The notes under the pieces are model-generated. The model did no database searches. It saw only the letters and a list, made by a program, of their open reading frames with translations, and was not told the origin of the DNA. The position numbers were made by a program, and so were the translations under genes. 64,000 nucleotides of DNA from Carex sylvatica (taxonomy: Eukaryota > Streptophyta > Magnoliopsida > Poales > Cyperaceae). The DNA lies in the NCBI GenBank assembly GCA_964058845.1, contig CAXKVR010000138.1:434001-498000 (forward strand), given 5' to 3'. Shown here in pieces: positions 24,305 through 37,095 of the stretch (positions are counted from its first letter, which is position 1; every line of letters starts with the position of its first letter).

Positions 24305-24427
24305 AACGGTCCTATATCGTAGTCCGACGGAATAACACACCACAAATTTGAAAATTTGGCAACTTTTTCGTTTCCCTCCACTGTCGTTCCCCACTTCCAC
24401 TTGTGGCACTGATACAGCGGTACCGTT
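24305..24427 (+). promoter_or_regulatory. Possible MSA (MYB3R) sites upstream of kinesin-5
   Basis: AACGG at 24305-24309 and, inverted, CCGTT at 24423-24427 are cores of the mitosis-specific activator element found in plant G2/M genes. They lie about 275 and 155 bp before the ATG. Flanks match the full consensus only in part. Confidence 0.35.
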
Positions 24428-24579
24428 TCGAATTCACCTCGAAGACAGATATCATAGTAGGAAATTGACAGGTAAATGATCAATTATTGTTTTCCTTTCT
24501 CGCGATTAGGCTATTGATCGTTGTTCTAGGGTTTTTGATTTTTCTAGTTTCCATATTTTGGAGGAAGGTTTAAGATTCA

Positions 24580-27500
24580 ATGGCAGCGACTCCAACTCCG
24601 AATAGGAGATTAGGGTTTTCTGTGGCACCGGCTCCATCTCCTTCTCCGATCTACACACCACGATTAGAGAGACGAAATCTTGATCTAAGATGGGCTGATG
24701 GAAACTCGACTAGCCACAAGCATGACAGAGATCGAGAGGTTCCAGTACAAGTTGTACTTAGATGCAGGTAAATGATCTCTTTTCGCCTTATTCTTTTTGG
24801 ATAAAAGGCTTTATCTTTTTGCCTTATTCAAATTAAAGAACGGTATGTGAAATTTAACTTACAATTGAAAAGGAACAGATACATGTAAACTGTGACGTTG
24901 CATGTCGTGGTACATTGAATTGCATGGTTTGTCTCTTTAAGTAACCCAATTACTGATCTGACTGATGCTGATGTTGGATAGGATGTTTAGCACCTTAACC
25001 AAAAGAGCAAGCAAGCGCACTTCTTAATGGAGTTAGATTGATCAAGATGCTTTCTGCTAATATAATCGTTGACTAGTTGAATTATGCACTATATGTTAAT
25101 GCATCCTTATATGGAGTTTTTTTTTTTTTTTTGACCAGGCCCTTAAGTGATGAAGAACAAAAGACGCAGGCGCAAAGTGTAATATCTTGTAACCAACAAA
25201 AAAAAGAGGTCATTATTTCACAGAACAGTTTAATGCAAGCTGATAAGACATTTACCTTTGACAAGGTATTGATGACCTCTTTTTCAAATTCTTATATTTT
25301 ACTGTCAGTACTGTACTGCATATCTTATTACTTGTTATATTTATTTCACTAGGTATTTGGTCCAAAAGCACAACAAAGGTTGATATATGACCATGCAATT
25401 TCTCCTATTGTCCTTGAGGCACTTGAAGGTTACAACTGCACTGTGTTTGCCTTTGGGCAAACTGGTACTGGTAAAACATATACAATGGAAGGAGAGATGA
25501 AATCCAAGGTTAGATTCACTCTGGCTTGTCAAATCAATGCTGAACCATATTTGATGATATCTGTAAAGAATGCTAAATATATAAAATAAGAAAAAAACAT
25601 TTTACATGCCAAGAGGCTTTGGATTACTAGCATTGAGCAAATTTCTCAAAGAAAATTACAGAAGCTAGTATGAACATTGATCTAATTTGTGACTTTTCTC
25701 AAAAAGCGTTCTCAAAATTATCTATCAGAAAGTTCACTTAAGCTCTAGAGCATTTATTCACACTGCTTTATCTCACTCTCTCTTTATCAAGTTAATAAAA
25801 TATTGTTTTTGTAACAAGCTGTATATCATTTATAATTCAGGTCAATGAGTTAAGTGACAATGCTGGTGTGATTCCAAGAGCTGTGCGTCATATATTTGAA
25901 ATCTTGGAAGAAAGAAAGGTTGACTACAGCATGAAGATCACTTTCTTAGAGCTATACAACGAAGAGATAACTGATTTGTTAGCCACAGAAGAACAGTGTC
26001 GGTTTTATGATGAGAGGCAAAGGCGGCCCATTTGTCTGTTAGAGGATGGTAGAGGAGGAGAGGTGATCAGAGGGCTTGAAGAAGTTGCAGTTTATAGCCC
26101 AGATGAGGTATACTCTTTGTTAGAGCGTGGGTCCTCTAGGAGGCGTTCAGTTGAGACGGCAATTAACAAGCAAAGCAGGTGATTATTTTTGCAAATATCC
26201 TGGAAAGATCAGAATCTTTAGGTTTTAATGTAGGTTGCTATGCTGTATTCCTTCAGGGTGGGTAGCAAATTTCCTGGAAAGATCAGTATTTTTCCATTGT
26301 CAGTTTAAGCCCCTCAACCACTTGCAATCCTTATGTCTTGTGAATCTGAGGATTCACTTGGACAAAATATGGGTTAAATTGCTGTCTGGTTGGGCTAAAT
26401 TGTTATTACATCTCAAGATTGAGGTTTAATTTGGGTTTAACTGCAAATTTGAAGAAACTTACACCCTAAGTGCTGATCCTTGATCAATCAGGCCACTTGT
26501 AAAAACTTCAATTCTTGTTTCTTTTATTAGACATTATAAATTTCAATTCTATTTATGCACGACTTTTTGGTGCTCCTTAATGTACAGCCGATCACATGTT
26601 GTTTTCTCTATAAATATACACATGAAAGAGGAAAAGTGGGGAGATGAGGAGCTTTTGAAATATGGTCGGCTCAGCCTTGTTGATTTGGCCGGGTCAGAGA
26701 ACATAGCTCGTTCTGGTGCAAAAGAGGTATATTAAAGAACCAAATGGAAGAGGAATCATACATTCTCGTCTTCTATTGTGTTAAACTTTATGGCATCTCA
26801 AGTGCTTAACTTAATTATTGATTTTAATTTGTATCCTAGGGTAAAGTAAGAGAGGCTGGGGAAATAAACAAGAGCTTATTGACACTAGGTCGTGTCATAA
26901 CCGCACTCTCTGAGCATAATAGCCATATTCCATATCGGTAGCTTCTGGTTTACTCTCCTGTAGAAAAACTACTTATTGTTGTTATACATTTTATAATTTC
27001 ATGCTTCTGCCTTATAAACATTGATGCAATCAGGAATAGCAAGTTGACAAGGCTATTAAGAGAGTCTTTAGGTGGTAAAGCCAAGACATGCATTATTGCA
27101 ACAATCTCTCCTTCTAGTTATTGTCTTGAAGAGACTCTCATTACCCTCGACTATGCATCTCGTGCGAGAAGCATAAGGAACAAGCCTGAGGTTCTCCTTC
27201 AGTTTTCTATTTTTCCTCTTCTATCCTTTTAATTTTGCTGGATAGATTAAGCTTCAAGCTGATATAAATTTTATAGGCTAACCAAAAGGTCACAAAAGCA
27301 GTGCTCCTCAAGGATCTACACCTTGAGATTGAAAAGATGAAACAAGGTATGCCTTCAATTTATGTTTCTCTGAGTTTATGTCTGTCTATTGCAATTGTAT
27401 GTACTTGGTCAAGTTTGAGTTCATAAGATTTTCAGTAACATGATATCAGATGTAAAAGCGGCTAGAGAGAAGAACGGCATTTACATATCACATGACAGAT

Positions 27501-30500
27501 TTGTTCAAGAGGAGGCAGATAGAAAGGTAATTCCTTTAAAAGAAATAATTATAAAGTTAACATTATTATACTTTTTGTATATAACCTATCATGCCTTGCT
27601 GCTTCTAACTGCTTTGCATAAACAGTCAATGAGGGAGAAGATTGAACAGTTAGAGCTTCTCCTGGATCAGAAGAAAAAGGCATAAGTTTAAAACCTATTT
27701 CTTTCATGATCGGCCAATTCTTGTCTTTTATATGCACCTTAATTGACCTTCATTTTCTGTAGGAATCTGAGAGATTTAAGCAGCTCTATCGAGCAGAACA
27801 AGACAATAACCTGGACAGGGAAGCTGAGATAAGGGAATGCAAGGTACAATAGTACTTTTAGGTTAGATTTTAGAATTGGACCAGCAAGACCCCTTGATAT
27901 AATATTTTACTTTGCAAAATGTAGATAAATCTTGAAACAACTCAGAAAGGCTTCCAAGAGCTCGAACAAGTAAACTCAAGAAAAACCATTGCTCTGAAGG
28001 AAAAGGATTTTATTATTTCAAGTTTACTTTCCAAAGGTTAGTTTTACCTAGTCAGTTTAGGTGTACTAATAGTGAGGTTTTTCTGAATGGAAGACATGAT
28101 TCATAGTTTCATACATAAAACTTAATTACATTCAGACCTGCTTGCTTAGAGCTCATAATGGATCTTATCATCTACTGTTACTTCAAAACCTGAGGCCATT
28201 TCTAGTTAAAAAAAAAAGGACAGGGAACATCTTAAGGAAAATTTGGTTTTCTGAACAAGCCTTGAAATTTGAGAATTTTAATTCTTGTTCCTAATAACTT
28301 ATCTACTATATCATGGAATAGAACATATCATTCTTAACCGTGCAAAGGATCTCCGTGACACTCTAGAGACCACATCTGGAGACATGTCGGTTCTATCTTC
28401 CAAGATAGGTAATTTAATTTTAAAATAATAATGTTAACTTCGATCCTTTTTATTTTGCTTTAACAATGTAAAACTTTCATAGAGAGACAGACTATAAAAG
28501 AAGATAAAAACAAGGAGGTGATGCAAAATTTGAGCAGTCAGCTAGACCATAGTTTAAGAGCCTTGCAAAGCACTGTTGTGGGGTCTGTTTGCGAACAACA
28601 CAAGTTCTTGAGAATTACTGAGGAGCAAATTTCCTCATACTTCGAAAATAGATGCATGGTATTTACAATGAATGAATTGCTATTATTATTTTCCAAAGCA
28701 TTCTCATGGATAACATTTAAGTGTAACTAATGATGGAGATATAACTTGGCTCAGGCAACAGCCCTGCTGCAGAAGAAAATCGAAAGAACTAAAGGCATAT
28801 ATGATATTGGGGTGCAGCATTTGAAGGGACTTATAAATGCACTCAAAATTAAGTGCAGTTCGGATTATGAGGAGATGGTCTTGATCATGGCTACTCAAGC
28901 AGCTGCTGTTGAGAATGTAGAATTTAAAACAACACTTGTATTTCAATAGCACGGTCTTATTGTAATATATTTCATTAATCAAGATTATACTTTTCCTGCT
29001 TGCAGCTTCTAGCATGTGCAGCTACAGAGGCTGAACAACTACTATATGACATGGATGCATCTCTAAATGAACACAAGGAAATGCTAACTTTCTTCACTAA
29101 ACAACATGAGGAAGTGAGTCTTACACTTTATAGCGAATGATGGATGTTTCCTTCAATTATTTTTTTCATTTAATTTGAAATTTTTGACATCACTTTCTTT
29201 GACAGAGACTACACTGGCATCTTGTTTCTACACAAACCATCTCAGAAGCAACTCTGGAATTTTTCAATGAAATAAAGACACGTGCCTCAAGGGTAATAAA
29301 AAGTATTGAAGAGAACCAAACTGCCACATCAGGTCAGCTAGAGGAATTTGAGAAAGCTTTCAAGGTAGTAAGTTTTTTGTTTTCTATTTGCGAGCGAATC
29401 TATTATGTAGTCTATGGGGAGAGTTGATAACTATGTTTGCTATATTTGCTATATTTTAAACAGGAAAGTTCAGCTAGGGAGGAGAGAGAAGCTCTGGATA
29501 AGATAGCTGGAATATTGGAAAAGTTGACTGCTAAAAAAACTAAAATGGTACGATTTTGTACTTCACAGTGCTGACTCACAAATTAAAGGAAAATTCTTTA
29601 TATGACAACATAAATTCTGTAATTGCATACACTTCATTAACCTGGTTTCTCAGAGTATGAGCCTTGCTCTTAAATTATTATTAGGTGTAGGTGATTTTTC
29701 AGTGTCATGTTTTTGGTAAATACTTGCATAATTGTTAATATCTGTAATTTTTGTATTAAACATTTGTAGGTGTCAGAAGCCATGGAACACCTTACTAAGA
29801 AATTAAGCAAAGATGGGAACAAGCTACAATTGGAGATATCTGACATGAATCAACTTTCCCATGGTGCTGAGAGCAAATGGATGAAGCACACAGAAGAAGT
29901 TGAGTTTCGGTTTGAGGATGATAAAACCAGAAGCTCTGAAGTTAGGAGTAAAACTGACACGACACTCCAGTGCTGGTGAGTAAGCATACACAATTTGAGT
30001 TTCAGGTCCAATGTTTGTTATGAATGAATACACTGCATGATTTTCCAATGCAGCTTGGAGAGTATAGACAAGTCAAGTCTTCACTGGTTGAGTGCCCAGT
30101 CATTAGTAAACCGGCTTAATAAGGATGCTTATGCTGAGCTAGAGTGTTCCATCAAGTAAATTTTTTCATTTTATTATTTTTCAAAACACATAATATTGTT
30201 GATATAGAGAAGTTTGTTAGATTGATTTTTGTGAAACTAATTTTTGTTTGCAGACAATGGAATGGCAAAAAGGAAACTACTCTGGAAGAGATATCATCAG
30301 TCTCTTCACAGAATGACTTGAAGTTCCAAAGTACAGTTTCTGATATGTGTGCTTCCTCAGAGAGTAAGTGTTTCTGGTTATATAAATATATCCATTTTAT
30401 GACTGTACCATATAGAAAGACAGTACACAATTCTAAGCAATTTGAAAATTGTTTGATTATTTATCAAATGAGTAATTATCCAACTATCCACCCTGATATT

Positions 30501-31307
30501 TTATTATGACCATACAAAGTTGAATCACATTTGACACAACCTAGGGAGTAATCTGTAATATAGTTTTTCTCTTGTAGATGAGTAACCCTCATCTGATATA
30601 TACTCTTGTAGTCTTGTACTGTCTGATCTAATTAACTAAGAGGTTAATGCTTATTTATAGATTCACTTTGTCTTGACCAAGAGGTGAAGCAGGAGCTGGA
30701 ATCAATTTCTGACCTCTCCATGAGGAGCTTGAAATCATTACAGGATGATCATAGCCAAAGCTTGGAATCCATGAGAACCTTGGCAAACAAGTGTTTGCAT
30801 GAGGATTATTTGGTAAGGTTTACTTAACATAAGGGGAAATTAATATATGTAACAATTAAACTAACATAAGCTTTATTGGAAATGATATTATCCAAAGCTT
30901 AATAGGGCAATTTTGTCCCAGTAAAAGTTCCATATAGGTTCAAGAATATGGGATAAGTGTCTTAGTTGTTTTAGATTTAGAATAAACAGAGATATGTTGT
31001 GGGAGGTCCAGTGAAGAAACAAATAATTAGAATACATAAAGCAGACAGTTATATTAGGAACTTCTTAATGATTGCTTATTGATTTATACAGCTCGGAAGT
31101 CCAGCGAAAATTGCTGATGCACTGATAGATGTGCCAAGCTCGGCATCCATTGAGGGATTGAGAGCTTCTTTAACTGGTATTGTAGCTGAGTTCAGAGCTG
31201 TTCATCAATTGAGAAGTCAAGAAAAAGGACCGAAGCTGGTTGTAGAGGCAGAGAAACAGACAGCAAGAAGCCCTCTTGTGCCATTGAATATATATGATGA
31301 TAAATGA
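24580..31307 (+). CDS. KIN5: Kinesin-5 (BimC/Eg5, TKRP125-like) mitotic motor
   Basis: A plus-end microtubule motor that, as a bipolar tetramer, slides antiparallel microtubules in the spindle and phragmoplast. Twenty-three exons join in phase to 1052 aa, normal for the family: 24580-24767, 25139-25265, 25353-25508, 25841-26178, 26588-26726, 26840-26937, 27034-27190, 27277-27346, 27450-27526, 27626-27679, 27763-27843, 27925-28036, 28322-28408, 28483-28658, 28755-28916, 29006-29113, 29206-29364, 29464-29547, 29770-29975, 30054-30155, 30254-30363, 30661-30812, 31092-31307. The N-terminal motor shows P-loop GQTGTGKT (140-147), switch I SSRSH (269-273) and switch II DLAGSE (302-307), then NSKLTRLL. 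The long stalk is rich in Glu, Lys and Leu and predicted to coil. The C-terminus has an ARSPLVPLN segment with an SP site in place of a clear BimC box. Intron 10 starts with GC instead of GT; phase requires it. Exon borders are inferred from splice signals and reading frame. Confidence 0.93.
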
Positions 31308-31663
31308 ACCTACTGGTTAGTTTAAATGATGCATTATTGTGGTGCACTTTTGTGACTTAGTGCCATTGTATCTATATGATGATATATAAAACCTTCTATG
31401 CCCTTTTGTGGTCTGTCTTATGCAGTTCAGGTGCCTTGCATCCGATATTAAAATTGCCATGTAATTTACTTTTTTGGTGAGTTTTTCATAACATTATCAT
31501 TTGGTTTAATTAAGCTCTGAACTATCCTAAAAGGAGTGAAGAACAGAATATGCTGGCGACAAATATTTAAGAAAAGCTACATGGAATTACATTTGTATAT
31601 GTTTTATGCATTGCAACAAAAATGAAGAACAATACATGCTAAAATTTACTTAGGTCAATAAAG
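31308..31663 (+). other. Kinesin 3' region
   Basis: Non-coding sequence after the stop codon, probably 3' UTR and flank. No second gene is seen. Confidence 0.4.
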
Positions 31664-31859
31664 GATACCTTTTTATTTGAGTATTCAAGAAAAGGATTGC
31701 TGATTATAATTCGATGCCTTTTTATTTGAGTATTCAATAAAAGGATTGCTGATTATAATTCGATGCCTTTTTATTTGAGTATTCAATAAAAGGATTGATC
31801 ATTATAATTTGATTCCTTTTTATTTGAGTAGTCAATAAAAGGATTGCTGATTATAATTC
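31664..31859. repeat. 49-bp minisatellite, four copies
   Basis: Four head-to-tail units, each with CCTTTTTATTTGAGTATTCA and then AAAAGGATTGCTGATTATAA, spaced exactly 49 bp (CC at 31668, 31717, 31766, 31815). The last two carry a few substitutions. It begins about 350 bp after the kinesin stop codon. Confidence 0.92.
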
Positions 31860-32178
31860 TGTAATTTGGTTAGGATGCACGACATGGTGTGGTCACTGGT
31901 CAATAAAAGGGGCATCACACTTCATGTAACATGGATCCATCTCATGCTTGTTAATCTGGCGTTTCGAGCAAATTGATTTTGCAAGGTGTAAAAATGTTTG
32001 CCATTCAAATAGCACCGTAAAATGTTGCCAGAAAAACAAAATAGCATGGTTGACTAGAGATCACTAGTAGTGCATATGTAATTATTTGGAGGACTAAAAT
32101 AACAACGCTGAGCATTAATTAGATCTATACTTGTATAACTTGGTATGTTTATATATAGCAAGGTATAACATACTTGGT
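31860..32178. other. No gene recognised
   Basis: Short intergenic stretch without coding or repeat signal beyond AT-richness. Confidence 0.4.
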
Positions 32179-33712
32179 GGCCATATTTATTAATACCCTA
32201 AAAAAAATATATATATAATTTTAAAAATGTCCTCGCATTAGATTTTTTTTTCAAAATTGCCTCGACCGTCAGGCTCACGGGCGGCCCAATCCCCATAGCA
32301 GACCAGGGACTAGACCGCCTGGGGTCCGGGCGGTCCTCTTTTTTTTTTTTTTTTTTTTTTTTAGAGATCTTAAAAAAAAATATTTAAATAATTTTGTGAA
32401 GAAAAAATTTTCTTGTTTAGAGTGTATGCCAAAAAATAAGACATTTGATATTTATGAAGTGATGTTGTAACTCTTTATAACTTTGATTTAATTTGTCAAT
32501 TGGATATCACAAGTCTAAATATAACACTGATTAAGGACTTGGCCTTGATTCTAAAAAAATATTTTATTCAAATTTACACAATAAAATATAGTTAGATTAC
32601 TCATATACATATACATATGTATACATATATATACATATATTATATTATATATACATATACATATATTATATTAGATATATATATATTATACATATATACA
32701 TAGCCCACGCGGCCGCATTTGACCTCTGCTGATAAATCAGCAAGTCTGGACTGATACAAGGACCAAACAGCAAAAGTGATTACACTAAAATGTAGAGTAT
32801 TCAAAAATACACATAATTGACACAAATTTTAATTTATTTGGATTTTCTACGGTTAGTTATGAATTTTCAAAATTCAACTTTCGAAAAAACTTTAAACATC
32901 CATAAATTTAGTTAGAAAAGTTAGATTTGCACGTATGACCACTTTTTGGAAAAGGGAGGGGGGCAAGATAGATCCGAATATCACCCGGGAGATTACTCCC
33001 GGGTTTTTGAAGCATAAAAAATAAAAATAAAAAACGTCATTTAGTGCCTCAAAAATTTAGTTTAAGTTTTCGTTCGACGGTAGGCATACAACGATCGGTA
33101 TTTTGTTTAGTCAAAAGCCTAAGAGATTATTCAAGAATTATCCATATAATTATTTTAAAATGCATTTACTATTTATTGTATTCGTTTTCCTATCTCCGAG
33201 CAAATGGTATATGTTGACAATAATCAAATAATTCAATTATTCTCTAAAAAAAAAAAAAAAATTGACATCATTGATGTATTCCAACTATATTTCCTTGTGT
33301 ATTGAATAAAATAAATTATTAAGAATTAATGTCAAGTCCTTAATTAGTGTTATCTTTAGACTTGTGATATCCTACTGACAAATTAAATCAAAGTTATAAA
33401 GAGTTACGACATCACTTCATAAATATATCAAATGTCTTATTTTTTGAAATACACTCTAAACAAGAAAACTTTTTCTTCACAAAATTATTTAAATAAAAAA
33501 TATTAAGATCTCTAAAAAAAAAAAAAAAAAGAGAGGACCGCCCGGACCCCAGGCGGTCTGATCTCTAGTGGACTGCCTCTGACTCGGGCGGTCTGCTATG
33601 AAGATTGGGTCGTTCATGGGTCTGGTGATCGGAGCAATTTTGAAAAAAAACTTAATGCAGAGACATTTTTAAAATTATCTTTTATTTTTTTTAGGGTATT
33701 AATAAAATGGCC
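32179..33712. mobile_element. Long-TIR element, about 1.53 kb
   Basis: Ends GGCCATATTTATTAATACCC / GGCCATTTTATTAATACCC (opposite strand) begin two arms of about 370 bp that remain alignable to about 32545 and 33330. Each arm contains a GC-rich block with GACCGCC(T/C)GG and GGTCCGGGCGGTCC next to a long T or A run. The centre has TA-rich microsatellites (32600-32700) and a short perfect hairpin ACCCGGGAG/CTCCCGGGT at about 32982-33004. No coding capacity. Long arms suggest a Mutator-like origin, but a TSD was not found. Confidence 0.75.
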
Positions 33713-33868
33713 GTTCTTTAGGCCTTGGGCATGCTAAATATTGCAAACAGTATTCTAATTGCGCACTTAGTCAAGAAATACACAATTACAGAACTGTCAA
33801 GTGGTTATGATAGCTGTCAAACATGTCTTGATCTTTTCGTTCCGTTTTCGAGACTCCCTAAAATACAT

Positions 33869-34076
33869 GAATGAAATCTGCTGCGATCCGAATTTGATGA
33901 ATAATATTCTGAAATCTCTGTTTTTTCAAATCTAACCGTTCAACTTTTTCTGTGCACGCATCTTCAAACAGTTAGTTTTTCTGTGCACGCATCTCAAAAT
34001 AAATCGACAGTTAGATTTAAAAAAACAAAAATTTTATGATACTGTTCATCCAATTAAGATCGCAGCAGATTTGTTT
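33869..34076. mobile_element. MITE, 208 bp
   Basis: Ends carry AAATCTGCTGCGATC and its complement. Both flanks show CCTAAAATACAT (33857-33868 and 34077-34088), a direct repeat of 9 to 12 bp. The inner part has a duplicated TTTCTGTGCACGCATCT unit. Confidence 0.75.
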
Positions 34077-34140
34077 CCTAAAATACATACTTGACTAGTG
34101 CCCAATTTTCATCTGAACTCGTTTACTCATTTTTCTTAAG

Positions 34141-34165
34141 AACACCCTAGTTCTACTCTATAACG
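34141..34165. repeat. Lone end of a group E MITE
   Basis: ACACCCTAGTTCTACTCTAT matches the right terminus of the element at 21063-21492. No partner end is nearby, so this is a relic. Confidence 0.55.
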
Positions 34166-34683
34166 AGTTCTAGAGAAGGTACTATTAATATTTGAATGCA
34201 ATGCAAATACTTGTTTCTTCTCAATATATGTAATAATCATAGCTGTTGAGCAGATAATAATTAAGAAAAAAAAGTTAGGTGTTAAATGAAATATTAATTT
34301 TTTTTTAAAATCCGGCATTGGAAAAAAAAAAAATTTCTATCTAACTTGGGGGATTATTTAAGAAAGTAATAGGAGCCCGACAAATTTCAGACTTTGGGAG
34401 CTGCCAAAATCAGAAGATATTTGGGCTTTCTCGAAGAAGCCCAAAATTGCTCCTCTTCTAATCTGTGCCCCAGGCCCCCAACTACATCGAACCGTTAATC
34501 CTGATCGAAACCCCCATTTGAACCGCCTCTGTCGACCAGTGTCGTCGTAGACTCGTAGTCATCTCCCGTTCTCTCTCACCCCAACCCCGACCTCGATTCC
34601 GATCTAGGTTTAGACAGTTTGGAGCTAGGCGTATAGACTGTTTGGATCGACGAGGAAGAAAGGAAGGATAGGAACTAGCAAGG

Positions 34684-36052
34684 ATGCCACAGAGGCACTC
34701 GAAGAACAACAACGACCTAGCGTTCTTCACATACGAGGAGAAGAGGAAGCTCGGGTATGGCACGCAGAAGGAGCGCTTGGGCAAGGACTCAATCAAGCCC
34801 TTCGACGCCTGTTGCCTCTGCCTCAAGCCCTTCATCGACCCCCTCTGCTGTCTCAAGGGCCATGTCTTTTGTAAGGAGTGCATCTTTGAGTGCCTCCTCG
34901 CTCAGAAGAAGGACATCAAGAGGTCGCTCACTATTTCATATTAAAATTAACACCTCTCTCTTCATTTTTATCTCTTTCTTGTCTTGGATAGTTTCTGATT
35001 GGAAATTTTTTGGACTAGTGTTTGCATTGATAAAGTTTGGAAGGAGGTTAAAGAAGGCTGCGTTTGGATTAGACCATATCTTTGGCAGTATTAATATTAA
35101 GTTGTTGAATTGAGGATTTGTTTTGATATTTGATGTATAATAACTGTAAATCAGGTTCAGCTGGATTTTTCATTATTTTCCTTGACAGTTTTAGTAGTTA
35201 CAAACTTCAAATTTGGCTTCCATGGCTGGAAGCTGTATGTATATCTAGTTCAATTGTATAATAGGTATCCCGAGTACAGGACCAATGATGGTATATTAAA
35301 ATTATGTATATATACTATTTTTCAATTTTATTTCAGTTTAATCAAACAATTTATTCCATGGCAGGAAGCTAGCAGCATACGAAGCTCAACAAAAGCAAGG
35401 GAAAGAGGAGGAAGAAGAGAAAAAGCTGCTACAAAAAGCTCGTGAACTCGAATCCTTCGACAAACAGAATCACAGTGCAGTCCCCACAGAATCCTCGTCC
35501 AATCGCAGCGCAACAGCTGGCGACCGGAACAATTTTCACGGCGCCAACAGTGTGAAGACGACCTCTTTCGAAGAGGAGGCCCTTCGCACGATGAAAGCCT
35601 TCTGGCTTCCCTCTGCCACACCTGGTGCACCACTACAAGTCGATGCGCCTTCGACTGACACCACCTGTCCAGAGGGAAATGAAAAGCTAAAGATGAAGTC
35701 GCTATTTCCAATTTATTTCACTGAAGAAGATAAAGACGAGACCAGAAATAAGAATTTGGAAACGAGATATATCTGCCCCAGTTGCAAGGTTACTCTGACG
35801 AACACGATTTCTCTGGTGGCGGTTAGCAAATGCGGCCATGTATTTTGTAAAAAATGTGGGGATAAATTTGTGAAGGTGGATGGAGTGTGTTTGGTGTGCA
35901 ATAAGGAGTGCAAGGCAAAGAATATGGTGCCCTTGGAAAAGGGAGGGACTGGATTCTCTGCGCATGGGGATAAACTGGAGGCAGTTGAATTTAAGCATCT
36001 TGGTAGCGGGTCTGGGTTGGGTTTGGTTAAGCCTGCCCCAAAGGGGGTTTGA
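34684..36052 (+). CDS. NOSIP: NOSIP-type RING/U-box E3 ligase (CSU1-like)
   Basis: Two exons, 34684-34922 and 35365-36052, join in phase to 308 aa, the usual size of plant NOSIP homologues. Arabidopsis CSU1 of this family is an E3 ubiquitin ligase that controls COP1 and SPA levels in dark-grown seedlings. The N-terminal zf-NOSIP region starts MPQRHSKNN and contains C43/C44/C46 and GHVFCKEC (59-66). A charged, Glu/Lys-rich linker follows. A second RING-like domain near the C-terminus has C217, C220, C236, H238, C241, C244, C255 and C258, and ends with the family's K-N-M-V-P-L and GLVKPAPK segments. The donor site AG/GTCGCT is weak, so a slightly different border is possible, but the protein is continuous across it. 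Identity is clear from the two domains; the COP1 link is family knowledge. Confidence 0.93.
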
Positions 36053-36435
36053 GATTATTAGGGTTTTAAGTGTGTTGGATTAGTGGCTGGTTAATTGTCA
36101 GAAGGGGCATTTAAGCATTAGTGTATTGAATAGAGCAAACGTTAAAGGAATTTTTGTTGCTTAATGTATAATTTGTTTTTCTTGCGAGTAGTCGTAGCTT
36201 TTCTGCCCAGTTTGTTTTAGAGAATGTATTTCGGTTTATTAAGCATAACAGCTGAGGTCTGATAACTCTTGAGCAGAAGAAATGATTGATTTAGTATAAT
36301 ATGTACCAGCAGAAAAATATACAATGAAGTGCTTTAATTTTTAGGCGTGGTCAACAATTTTATATTGTTGCAACTTTTATCTCATTTAACTTCCGATGTA
36401 ATTTTATATTGTTGCAACTTTTATCTCCTTCGCTG

Positions 36436-37086
36436 CTACTAGGGCCGTTAATGATCCGAGTTCGAGCGAGTTGAGTTATGTTCGTGTTTGGTTCACAAAG
36501 TTAATGAGTGAGTCAACTCGAATTGAGAAGATAATACTGAGTTGACAACTGTGTTTATGTCCAACTTGTTAAATGCTCGAGTTGATTCGACAACTGTGTT
36601 TATGTCCAACTTGTTAAATGCTCGAGTTGATTCGACAACTGTGTTTATGTCCAACTTGTTAAATGCTCGAGTTGATTCATGCTCGTTAAGACTCATTAAG
36701 AAAACTTCTCTAATAAAAAATATTGACATACTGACATAAAGTTGTACAGCATCATAAATTATAGGTAATTAGTTTCAACAGTATCTGATAGGTTAATCAA
36801 CACAAAACAAAATATTTGTATATTGTTTGAATTTGTTTTTGTTAATCAACCTAAACAGCATGTCTTAATGTTGCAATATACACAAGTCACAACATACTTT
36901 TTACATAATTAATAAAACTACCTGGGATTAGTTGCGGCATGATTTTTTATAACTCGGTTCTTAATGAGCAAGTTGGAGTCTGCTCATGTTTGATTCATTC
37001 AGTTAACGACCGAGATGATATTGAGTGAGTTATTAGCGAGTGAGTCACGAGTTATGAGCGATTTTCTCACTCCGAGCTACTGGCAG
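36436..37086. repeat. GAGTTGAGTT-rich repeat region, possible hAT fragment
   Basis: Begins near TAGGGCCGTTAATGATCCGA and ends near CTCACTCCGAGCTACTGGCAGC. Both sides are rich in CGAGT/ACTCG words in opposite orientation, as in some hAT non-autonomous elements. A TSD is not visible, so the element call is tentative. Confidence 0.4.
36544..36678. repeat. 45-bp tandem repeat, three identical copies
   Basis: Units start at 36544, 36589 and 36634 and each runs GACAACTGTGTTTATGTCCA through GCTCGAGTTGATTC. The copies appear identical, so the array is young. Because 45 is a multiple of 3, both strands show repeated open frames with no protein meaning. Confidence 0.95.
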
Positions 37087-37095
37087 CTTTGATTA

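Noticed and set aside
35328..35711. Minus-strand 127-aa frame
   Set aside because: It is antisense to exon 2 of the NOSIP gene, whose forward protein is clearly conserved.
36493..36739. Repeat protein with a 15-residue unit on either strand
   Set aside because: The 45-bp tandem repeat is a multiple of three and gives open frames automatically; no gene context.
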